Source: Eggerthellales bacterium UBA948
GTDB lineage: Bacteria > Actinomycetota > Coriobacteriia > Coriobacteriales > UBA8131
Length of the DNA stretch: 5,578 bases
NCBI GenBank assembly: GCA_002293265.1
Contig: DBCW01000124.1
Coordinates: forward strand, 1 to 5,578
Reading direction: 5' to 3'
In this document: positions 1-5,578 of the stretch, one piece after another
Numbering within the stretch: position 1 is the stretch's first letter
Layout of the letters: each line of letters starts with the position of its first letter
The notes under the pieces: model-generated
The model's input: the letters and a program-made list of their open reading frames with translations, nothing else
Databases searched by the model: none
Told to the model about the DNA's origin: nothing
Translations under genes and position numbers: made by a program

Positions 1-12
1 TCCCACAACCCC

Positions 13-89
13 CTGTCATTCCCGCGAAGGCGGGAATCCATTGACGTAGCTTTTTACGATGTGGATTCTCGCCTTCGCGGGAATGACAG
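13..89. repeat. Inverted pair of dRS3-like palindromic repeats
   Basis: Bases 13-40 are the reverse complement of 62-89 with a single difference (position 33 against 69, a G-T pair), leaving a 21-base centre. Each arm is itself a palindrome: ATTCCC-GCGAAGGC-GGGAAT at 18-37 (8-bp stem, 4-base loop), and the same element in opposite orientation with one change at 65-84. The core fits ATTCCC-N8-GGGAAT, the consensus of the dRS3 repeat described in Neisseria. Similar GTCATTCCCGC...GCGGGAATCCA units occur as dispersed repeats in many unrelated bacteria (recollection, not searched). I see no transposase or convincing target duplication around it. It lies outside the operon, beyond the terminator, where such elements typically collect. 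It could fold as one long cruciform/hairpin or as two small hairpins. Confidence 0.85.
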
Positions 90-108
90 TAGTACGAATA
101 GTGTTTTT

Positions 109-144
109 CAATTAAAAAAGAGCCTTGCGGCTCTTTTTTAATTG
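109..144 (-). terminator. Intrinsic terminator of the pbpA-pknB operon
   Basis: Bases 109-124 and 129-144 form a perfect 16-bp stem closed by a four-base loop (TTGC on the plus strand). Read on the minus strand, the GC-rich part GAGCC/GGCTC is followed by six T. The upper arm carries the matching A-run, so the structure has a T-tract in both directions and may also stop plus-strand transcription coming from the left of the window. It begins on the base next to the TAG stop of the last gene (145-147), leaving no spacer, so the terminating ribosome would overlap the hairpin. It marks the 3' end of the operon. Confidence 0.93.
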
Positions 145-2016
145 CTATGTTGTGGGTGTGGTTGGCGTTGTGGGCGTTGTTGTCGCTGGTGGAGACTCGG
201 CGCTTTTTGTTACGCTTATCTCGCCTGCAACTCTTGTGCCGTCTACTTCGGTGTAGCCAATCTTAACCTCGTCGCCTACGCCTACCAATAATACGTCCAT
301 TACTGCAGGTATTGCGAAGTCGTAGATGTTGTTATCACCTTTAAGCTTGACATAGAAGTGCGAGTTGCCTTCAATTACAGCTGTTGCGATACGCTCTACC
401 GTGCCCGAAGCTTCCGTGTAGTCCGGGGTAGGATCATCTGGTACGTCAACACCGTTTGTTCTAAGAAGTGTAAGATAGGTGCTCTGCGTTTCTTGCAGCG
501 TGCTGCCTACAGCTACGTTTTGATAGCGCTGAATGTCTAGCATCGCATACATCTTTACCAACCCGGCTGCATCTTTGAGCGCCATAAAGTACGTTGGCTG
601 AGAGTTGATATTTAACAGCAACGGGAACGTGGCGGCATAGCCGAGATGCTGAACCTGTCCTTGCGCCGAGTTCATAGCCGAATCCTCTGTGGCTCCGGCT
701 ATCGCATAGAAGTGCGATTCGGCTGTGCGCTGATTAACCAGAACAAAGCCAACTATCGAGCTGTCGGATACGGCCGAAGTAACGCCGGTGTAAACCCATA
801 CATCGTCATCTTTAGCGATGTAGTTGTATCCCTGCATGCCATTAACGCCCGGTGTTGTTTGAACTACGCCGGTCTGTCCCAGCCATGAGTTGATCCAGCC
901 GTTCTTATAAGCGCCGAACCAGTTGTACTGCTCAATCAGTAGCTCTGCCGGATAAACGCGGTCTACCCAAGTTGGGCACTCTTCTACTGGAAGATCTGTG
1001 CATTCACCGGTCACAGCATCGCACAACACAACACGTTGGATTGTCGTGCCGCCAAATAGACCTATGGTGCGCTTCTGCACAGGACAAACCCACCAAGGAT
1101 GACCTTCTTCGTCTATCTCAAAAGATATTTGATCAAACATGTAAAAGGGGAACGACAACTGAACGTGTCTATCGATATTGCGCGTGAAAGGTTCAGATTG
1201 CGAATACTTAATAGGCTCGTCCAAGCGCACGATCTCGGTTTGCTGTGTGGTCATGTCCACCAAAACAAAACCGGGCAATCCTTGCTCTTGGTTGTTAAAC
1301 CACTTGATGAGGTCAGCGTACACTAAAGGACTTACGCGAACCGGGTGCCCTTTGTAGTTTATCTGGCTATAAAGTTCCGAGATCTCAAACTGACTAACAT
1401 ATTCGGGGATTGCACCCATGACACGGCTGCCCAGTAGTGCAGCTGAGTTTCTATCGATTATTGGTATCTCTGAGTAATTAACCTCGTGGATGTCTTGGCT
1501 AAAGTCGCTGTCTTGTGAGTTAAGTATGGCAGCATATCTCTCGGCATTACCCGGGAAAAAGACTGCTGAGACCAGCGCACCAATTATGCCTACAACCACT
1601 ACAGCGACAGGTATATAAGACAGCCACTTAAACGTTTTGGCTTTCTTCTCAGAAGCCTCGCCATCTTTTGTTGATGTGGCATATTTGCGTGAGCGCGAAG
1701 ACAGCCACAAGAACAGTGGCGCTAAGACAAAGATGCCCACAAAGAACCAGGCATCGCTGCTTTGGATATTGATTGCCGGGTGAAACCACCAGTAGCAGAT
1801 CAAGATCGCCGGGATTAAGATGATCAGAAATATGATCATCAGTCGTCTGAACATTTTTTTAGTAGCCTCGGTTTGCTGCTTTGGGGTATATGTCCAAGTT
1901 GGCATTTGACCACCACCACTACCACCACTACCGCTCCCACCCTGGTCAGACTGGTTGGTAAATCCGCCAAGCCCTTGCAAGAGATCTTGTAAGTTAAATC
2001 CTGGTTGTTGTGCCAT
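145..2016 (-). CDS. Uncharacterised three-helix membrane protein with large extracytoplasmic domain
   Basis: Protein of 623 residues that I cannot assign to a named family. The N-terminus is a Gly/Ser/Gln-rich cytoplasmic segment (1-58) with a GSGSGGSGGG linker. Hydrophobic helices lie near 59-78, 88-106 and 131-153. Basic residues before the first helix and between the second and third put those segments inside, so residues from about 155 to the end lie outside. The outer domain is rich in aromatic residues and beta-type sequence, including FEIDEEGHPWWVCP near 299-312, and has four cysteines (311, 332, 339, 347) that could form two disulfides. Residues 534-602 resemble a small OB-like beta barrel (inference). 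The protein ends in a Thr/Pro repeat tail typical of wall-spanning or surface-exposed segments. Start: ATG with AGGA five bases upstream, 18 bases after the pknB stop, so it is almost certainly co-transcribed and perhaps translationally linked with the kinase. I have an unverified memory of similar uncharacterised proteins in Firmicutes and Actinobacteria. Possible roles are kinase substrate, kinase partner or wall-associated factor; none is shown. Confidence 0.9.
   Translation of the reverse strand: MAQQPGFNLQDLLQGLGGFTNQSDQGGSGSGGSGGGQMPTWTYTPKQQTEATKKMFRRLMIIFLIILIPAILICYWWFHPAINIQSSDAWFFVGIFVLAPLFLWLSSRSRKYATSTKDGEASEKKAKTFKWLSYIPVAVVVVGIIGALVSAVFFPGNAERYAAILNSQDSDFSQDIHEVNYSEIPIIDRNSAALLGSRVMGAIPEYVSQFEISELYSQINYKGHPVRVSPLVYADLIKWFNNQEQGLPGFVLVDMTTQQTEIVRLDEPIKYSQSEPFTRNIDRHVQLSFPFYMFDQISFEIDEEGHPWWVCPVQKRTIGLFGGTTIQRVVLCDAVTGECTDLPVEECPTWVDRVYPAELLIEQYNWFGAYKNGWINSWLGQTGVVQTTPGVNGMQGYNYIAKDDDVWVYTGVTSAVSDSSIVGFVLVNQRTAESHFYAIAGATEDSAMNSAQGQVQHLGYAATFPLLLNINSQPTYFMALKDAAGLVKMYAMLDIQRYQNVAVGSTLQETQSTYLTLLRTNGVDVPDDPTPDYTEASGTVERIATAVIEGNSHFYVKLKGDNNIYDFAIPAVMDVLLVGVGDEVKIGYTEVDGTRVAGEISVTKSAESPPATTTPTTPTTPTT
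148..183 (-). repeat. Thr/Pro codon repeat at the C-terminus of the unknown membrane protein
   Basis: The last twelve codons read TTTPTTPTTPTT, a repeated three-codon Pro-Thr-Thr unit made from near-identical nine-base steps (CCC/CCA followed by ACN ACN). Such tails in exported actinobacterial proteins are often flexible stalks and may be O-mannosylated; that role is inference here. The number of units could vary between strains by slippage. Confidence 0.7.
1912..1938 (-). repeat. Gly/Ser linker codon repeat
   Basis: On the plus strand the nine-base unit ACCACCACT occurs twice in tandem (1912-1920, 1921-1929), followed by a degenerate third copy (1930-1938). On the coding strand this gives the Gly/Ser linker around residues 27-35 of the unknown membrane protein, between its short N-terminal segment and the first membrane helix. 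It is a low-complexity flexible tether and not an independent element. Confidence 0.7.
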
Positions 2017-2021
2017 TGCTG

Positions 2022-2031
2022 TCCTATCCTC
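2022..2031 (-). promoter_or_regulatory. Shine-Dalgarno of the unknown membrane protein gene
   Basis: In the 18-base gap after pknB the minus strand reads GAGGATAGGA. The second AGGA (2022-2025) is five bases before the ATG at 2014-2016. The first GAGGA (2027-2031) is a weaker candidate because it lies about ten bases away. The site supports the ATG and shows the gene is translated from its own ribosome entry despite tight linkage to pknB. Confidence 0.7.
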
Positions 2032-2034
2032 TTA

Positions 2035-4008
2035 CTATCGAGTTGTTATTGGTGGCGTTTGCGCCATTACTCCTACTGTGATCGTGACTGTGCTACCTTT
2101 CTTCACCTCTGTACCCGGCTTTGGATTACACGCCGAAACCTTGCCAACATTTTCGGGAGGAGCAGTAGCTGCTAAAGTTTTCTCCTCACGCTTCACGGTA
2201 AATCCAAGCGCTTTAAGCTCGCTTTCTGCTTCATCTGCAGACATTCCGACAATATCATCAGGTATCTTTGCCATTTCCGGCCCAGTTGAAACTTCTACAT
2301 TAACTACAGTTCCGGTGTCAACCATAGTTCCGGCTGTAGGATCTTGGCTGATAATTTGGTCTTTCGGCACATTGTCACTGGCAACTTTTGTTACTTCTCC
2401 AAGTTTTAAACCTTGAGCTTCAAGAGCCTCTTTAGCCTGACTCTCAGTTTTGTTCGTAATGCCCGGAACACTGGTGCGCTCTTTACCCCTAGAGACATTG
2501 TAGGTCACTGTGGTGCCGGCATCTACCTCGGTATTTGGAGCTATGCTTTGGACGCAGACCTGCTTCTCCGGATAGGTTGCATTAAATTGCTCTTCACCAC
2601 GTTTTGGATTTAATCCGGCTTTTGTAAGTAGATCTTCAGCCTCATCAGCGGTTTTACCAAGTACGCTGGGAACCTTAACTTTATCCGGCGGCTTTGGTCC
2701 GGAAGACACGGTCAGCTTAATTTGCGTGTTAGGATCGACCTTAGTTTTTGCGGAGGGATCGGTCTTAATTACCTTGCCTTCCTCCACCGTATCGTGAGCT
2801 TCAATAGTAGTATCGCCAACCCTTAGACCGGCTGCTAAAATCTTGTCTCTGGCCTCAGTTTGCGTTAACCCAACAACGTCCGGCACCTCTACTTTGCTCG
2901 GTCCGCCGCCACCCATTACAGCCCATAAGATGCCACCAATAATTGCCAAACAAGCAATGGTGGCGATAACTGCAATAATTATCATGCGGTTGCGTTTTTT
3001 GCGGTCGGCTTCTTCTTTTGCTCTGGCTGCCGAGCGCATGCTCAATACCTGCTGACCATTCATACCTGCAACCGGCATAACGGCAGTATTGGTTGGAGGT
3101 TGTGCAGCGCTTGAACTGATCACCGGCAAAGCTGCACCCATGACCCTGGTCTTTGCCGCAGGAGCATCTACGTTGGCATCGATAGGACGACCTGCCAGAT
3201 AGTTGTTTAGCGCAGTGCGCATTTGTTCAGCTGTTGCATATCTGTCTAGCGGATCTTTTTCCAGGGCACGTAAAACTATGGCTTCCAGCTCCGGGTCGAT
3301 GTCAGGGTTAAGTTCGGTAGGGGGTAAAGGCTCTTCGTTTACTTGCTTGAGCGCTACCGCCACCGCATCCGGAGCATCAAAAGGAACTTGTCCGGTTATT
3401 GTTTCGTACAACACGACACCCAACGAGTAAAGATCTGTTGCTGCCGTGAGCTGTCTGCCCTGAGCTTGCTCGGGTGAGATGTAGTATGCGGTTCCAAGCA
3501 CGCTTCCGGTTTGTGTCATCGACGAGCCGGAAGAGCGAGCGATGCCAAAATCCATTACCTTGGAGTTGCCGTCCGGCTGCACCATGATGTTGTGCGGTTT
3601 GATATCGCGATGGATGATGTCATATCCGTGCGCAACGCTAAGGGCAGCGCAAACTTGCGATGCGATCTCAGCTGCTTTGCGTTGATTGATCGCTCCACGC
3701 TGTTGTATGGCTGTTTTAAGATCGGTGCCGCGCACATACTCCATAACTATATAGTATGTGCCGTCAACGCTATCTTGACCCCAGTCATAAATGTTGACGA
3801 TGTACGGACTTTGCAAATTAGCCGCAGATTGCGCTTCTTGCTTAAACCTGGCCGCAAATGTGGGATCGCTTGCATACTGAGGGAGCATGACTTTTACTGC
3901 GACTGTGCGCCCTAAAACCTCATCGGTGGATTTGTAGACTTCAGCCATGCCACCGATGCCGATTTTTTCTACCAATCGGTATCTATTACCAAAAACTCTG
4001 TCTATCAC
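2035..4008 (-). CDS. pknB: PASTA-domain transmembrane Ser/Thr protein kinase (PknB type)
   Basis: A Hanks-type receptor kinase of 657 residues, counted from the preferred GTG start. Kinase domain, about 10-270: Gly loop GIGGMAEVYK 17-26, catalytic Lys39, helix-C Glu58, hinge MEYV 89-92, catalytic loop HRDIKPHN 133-140, DFG 153-155, activation-loop Thr165 and Thr167 in SMTQTGS (equivalent to the autophosphorylated pair of M. tuberculosis PknB), and SPE 178-180. All residues needed for activity are present. A juxtamembrane linker (271-337) with a basic end leads to one membrane helix at 342-365, then four PASTA domains at roughly 372-437, 443-507, 512-575 and 579-646, and a short tail. Family knowledge: PASTA domains bind muropeptides or lipid II outside the cell and the kinase phosphorylates division and wall-synthesis proteins inside. 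The gene follows pbpA, as in other actinobacteria, but no pknA lies between them. A TTG twelve bases upstream (4018-4020, 661 residues) is the alternative start but lacks a Shine-Dalgarno. The two extracellular cysteines (485, 627) are unusual. Confidence 0.95.
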   Translation of the reverse strand: MIDRVFGNRYRLVEKIGIGGMAEVYKSTDEVLGRTVAVKVMLPQYASDPTFAARFKQEAQSAANLQSPYIVNIYDWGQDSVDGTYYIVMEYVRGTDLKTAIQQRGAINQRKAAEIASQVCAALSVAHGYDIIHRDIKPHNIMVQPDGNSKVMDFGIARSSGSSMTQTGSVLGTAYYISPEQAQGRQLTAATDLYSLGVVLYETITGQVPFDAPDAVAVALKQVNEEPLPPTELNPDIDPELEAIVLRALEKDPLDRYATAEQMRTALNNYLAGRPIDANVDAPAAKTRVMGAALPVISSSAAQPPTNTAVMPVAGMNGQQVLSMRSAARAKEEADRKKRNRMIIIAVIATIACLAIIGGILWAVMGGGGPSKVEVPDVVGLTQTEARDKILAAGLRVGDTTIEAHDTVEEGKVIKTDPSAKTKVDPNTQIKLTVSSGPKPPDKVKVPSVLGKTADEAEDLLTKAGLNPKRGEEQFNATYPEKQVCVQSIAPNTEVDAGTTVTYNVSRGKERTSVPGITNKTESQAKEALEAQGLKLGEVTKVASDNVPKDQIISQDPTAGTMVDTGTVVNVEVSTGPEMAKIPDDIVGMSADEAESELKALGFTVKREEKTLAATAPPENVGKVSACNPKPGTEVKKGSTVTITVGVMAQTPPITTR

Positions 4009-4014
4009 GTCATT

Positions 4015-4018
4015 CTCC
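4015..4018 (-). promoter_or_regulatory. Shine-Dalgarno deciding the pknB start
   Basis: The minus strand reads GGAG, then AATGAC, then GTG: a good ribosome-binding core six bases before the GTG at 4006-4008. This core overlaps the in-frame TTG at 4018-4020, which itself has only AT-rich sequence before it. The ATG inside AATGAC is out of frame and too close to the GGAG. The GTG is therefore the better start, giving a protein that begins with the VIDRVFGNRYRLVEKIG segment. Confidence 0.7.
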
Positions 4019-4040
4019 AAAAATTCATAGTCTTAACAAT

Positions 4041-4046
4041 AGTATA
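4041..4046 (-). promoter_or_regulatory. Possible -10 element of an internal pknB promoter
   Basis: The minus strand has TATACT, five of six matches to the sigma-70 -10 consensus, placed so that transcription would begin about 26 bases before the GTG start of pknB. No good -35 is found: the hexamer at 17-base spacing is AAGAGA, and neither the 16- nor the 18-base spacing is better. There is no TG extension. The pbpA-pknB spacer (about 120 bases up to the GTG) is unusually wide for this operon and has no terminator hairpin that I can see, so an extra promoter is plausible but weakly supported. Confidence 0.3.
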
Positions 4047-4128
4047 CCTTAATCCGCAGGGTCTCTCTTGTTTACAGACTGTCTATCTTACGCGACACAA
4101 ACTAACATCACACTTACACTCACTCACG

Positions 4129-5578
4129 TTAATTGGCAAAAGCTGCCACGGCTGCCTTGAAAATATCACCGGCTTTTGGTGTGGACGCGCCCGAGGGAAC
4201 TTCCTCAAGCACTATAGCCACAACAATTTTGCGCTCGTTTATCTCGATATAACCAACAAACCATGCGTTGTCTTGAGCCTTGCCGGTCTCGGCGGTACCT
4301 GTCTTGCCTCGCACTGTATATCCGCTTACGCGTGCTTCGGTGCCGGTGCCCTCGCGCACTACCGACTCCATAGCTTGTTGCACTTTTTGCGCAACATCCG
4401 GCGTTGTTGCCTGATCGTAAGTTACCGGCGAGTTGGTACGAATAACGGTGCCGTCGGCACCGATAACGTGGTCTAGGAGATATGGTTTCATGACTGTTCC
4501 GTTGTTGGCAATGCCGGCACCTACCATAGCCATCTGAACCACGGTTGCTTGAGGCCCGCTTGGGCTTTCGTGATAACCAACAGGTTGACCAACGCCTGCC
4601 CAGGCAGTTTCCCACTGAGTCATCTCTTCGGGATCAGGCATCAGCGAGGTATTTAGCAAAAAGTCGCTGTCAAGGTTGCGATTAAAGCCAAAGCTTGCAG
4701 CAGTGGCGCAGAGTTTTGCTGCCCCAAGCTGGTCGGCAACTTGGGCAAACACGGTGTTGGAAGAGACAGCAAAACCTTTCTCCAGGTTAACATTGCCATA
4801 GGCATAACCGCCATAACTTCTGATCTCGCCGGGGTTACCTTGGATATTTGTGCCAATGTTTATTGTCGATGGTGAGTCATAAGTAGACTCAAGCGTGGCG
4901 GTTCCATTTGCCAGTGCCGAGGTCAGCGTCACAGTCTTAAAAGTAGAACCTGGCGCGTAAAGCCCCTGCGTTGCGCGGTTGTAAAGCACCGATGTGCCTT
5001 CATAAGTCTCGGTTGTGGCGTTATCTTCTGCACTGGAGCCGGGTGCAGCCGAGCCACTGTTTTTAAGCACTTCCTCAATACCGTTGTTGTCATATGTTGG
5101 AGCCGAAGCTTGTGCGAGCATGGCACCGGTAGTGGCATCTAGCACCACGACTCCACCAACTTGACCGTTTAAGGCTTGCTCGGCGGCCGTTTGGATTCTG
5201 GAGTCTATGGTCAGATAAACGTCGTTACCGGGAACTTCTCTATCAGCCAAAACATCCAGAGCGGCTCCCCAAGAGCTGAGGTCAACTCGTCCTGCCAGTG
5301 TGTCGGCATATGTGCCTTCAATACCGGAAGTGCCATATATTGGCGATGAGTAACCAACAACATGCGATGCCAACGAGCCTTGCGGATAGATTCTCTGCCA
5401 TCGATCATTTTCGTCAAGCTCGCTTTTTGCCAGCACCACGTTATCGGAGGTGACTATCGCCCCTCGCTGGATATTGGCGTTGCGCTCTATAGTGTGATTG
5501 TTGACGGGATCCTCGCGAACATTTTGGGCGTTTATGACCATATGCCAGGTCAAATTGCCGATCAGTGCAGCAAACAAG
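4129..5578 (-). CDS. pbpA: Class B penicillin-binding protein (PbpA type transpeptidase), 5' partial
   Basis: 482 codons are visible; the gene runs off the right edge. The first visible residues (FAALIGNLTWHMVI) are the end of the N-terminal membrane anchor. By comparison with M. tuberculosis PbpA (about 491 residues), roughly 15-20 codons including the start are missing, and the TTG at the window edge is probably an internal Leu codon. Residues about 20-115 are the non-catalytic pedestal region (NVREDPVNN...IQRGAIVTSDN), followed by the transpeptidase domain. Active-site motifs are complete: STFK 211-214 with Ser211 the acylated serine, SSN 272-274, and KTGTA 425-429. A Ser/Asp/Thr-rich loop at about 172-192 is a variable insertion. 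Role from the family: D,D-transpeptidation of peptidoglycan stem peptides outside the membrane, with a SEDS glycosyltransferase (RodA/FtsW) as partner. That partner would be expected just upstream, outside the window. The gene ends in TAA; pknB follows in the same direction, and PknB phosphorylates PbpA in mycobacteria. Confidence 0.95.
   Translation of the reverse strand, partial: LFAALIGNLTWHMVINAQNVREDPVNNHTIERNANIQRGAIVTSDNVVLAKSELDENDRWQRIYPQGSLASHVVGYSSPIYGTSGIEGTYADTLAGRVDLSSWGAALDVLADREVPGNDVYLTIDSRIQTAAEQALNGQVGGVVVLDATTGAMLAQASAPTYDNNGIEEVLKNSGSAAPGSSAEDNATTETYEGTSVLYNRATQGLYAPGSTFKTVTLTSALANGTATLESTYDSPSTINIGTNIQGNPGEIRSYGGYAYGNVNLEKGFAVSSNTVFAQVADQLGAAKLCATAASFGFNRNLDSDFLLNTSLMPDPEEMTQWETAWAGVGQPVGYHESPSGPQATVVQMAMVGAGIANNGTVMKPYLLDHVIGADGTVIRTNSPVTYDQATTPDVAQKVQQAMESVVREGTGTEARVSGYTVRGKTGTAETGKAQDNAWFVGYIEINERKIVVAIVLEEVPSGASTPKAGDIFKAAVAAFAN

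Noticed and set aside
13..89. CRISPR array from the two similar palindromic repeats
   Set aside because: There are only two copies, in inverted and not direct orientation, with no further spacer-repeat units and no cas genes.
1819..1840. Perfect 8-bp inverted repeat (GATGATCA/TGATCATC, 6-base loop) in the unknown gene
   Set aside because: It lies in codons for the first membrane helix, where repeated Ile/Leu/Met codons (ATC, CTG, ATG) easily generate GATCA palindromes. There is no T-tract or other sign of function.
1854..1860. Run of seven A on the coding strand, considered as a programmed frameshift site
   Set aside because: The reading frame is ACT AAA AAA ATG, which does not fit the X XXY YYZ slippery pattern, and the frame continues intact through the rest of the protein without a downstream stimulatory structure.
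1955..2416. Plus-strand open frame of 153 codons spanning the pknB/unknown-gene junction
   Set aside because: It runs antisense across the ends of two well-supported genes, has an odd Ser/Val/Thr-rich composition expected from the reverse of PASTA codons, and no Shine-Dalgarno or family resemblance.
3511..3915. Plus-strand open frame of 134 codons inside pknB
   Set aside because: It is fully antisense to the kinase catalytic domain, whose motifs are intact. The frame is a codon-bias shadow.
4061..4084. Terminator or attenuator in the pbpA-pknB spacer
   Set aside because: Only 4-bp complementarities (GTCT/AGAC) exist, with no GC-rich stem and no following T-run.
4205..4615. Minus-strand open frame of 136 codons in another frame of pbpA
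   Set aside because: It overlaps the conserved KTG region of the penicillin-binding protein and is very rich in Arg/Ser, as expected of an out-of-frame reading.

Overview
The window holds the distal part of a cell-wall/signalling operon read entirely on the minus strand, so transcription runs from high to low coordinates. In order of transcription it has the body of a class B penicillin-binding protein (pbpA type, 5' end cut off by the window edge), a transmembrane PASTA-domain Ser/Thr kinase (pknB type), and an unrecognised membrane protein with a large extracytoplasmic domain. A strong intrinsic terminator sits directly against the last stop codon. Beyond it lies an inverted pair of ATTCCC-N8-GGGAAT palindromes.

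The pairing of pbpA with a four-PASTA pknB is the classic actinobacterial arrangement (fhaA-fhaB-pstP-rodA-pbpA-pknA-pknB in Mycobacterium). Base composition looks roughly balanced, near half G+C by eye, not the high G+C of mycobacteria or streptomycetes. I therefore infer a moderate-GC actinobacterial lineage, for example a Coriobacteriia-like or uncultured relative. Only gene order and family type support this; no taxonomic marker is present.

Layout: 1-108 is intergenic, with a near-perfect 28-bp inverted repeat (13-40 with 62-89). 109-144 is the terminator. 145-2016 is the unknown three-helix membrane protein. There is a gap of 18 bases with a Shine-Dalgarno. 2035-4008 is pknB, for which a GTG start with GGAG in front is preferred over a TTG twelve bases upstream. 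4009-4128 is the spacer between pbpA and pknB and may hold a weak internal promoter. 4129-5578 is pbpA, partial.

Likely joint function (inference from the families): PbpA cross-links septal or lateral-wall peptidoglycan. PknB senses muropeptides or lipid II through its PASTA domains and phosphorylates division and wall-synthesis proteins. The third protein is co-transcribed immediately after the kinase and has a cytoplasmic N-terminus plus a large external domain, so it is a candidate substrate, partner or wall-associated accessory factor. It is the least explained and most interesting part of the window. I saw no CRISPR array, RNA gene, insertion sequence or phage gene.
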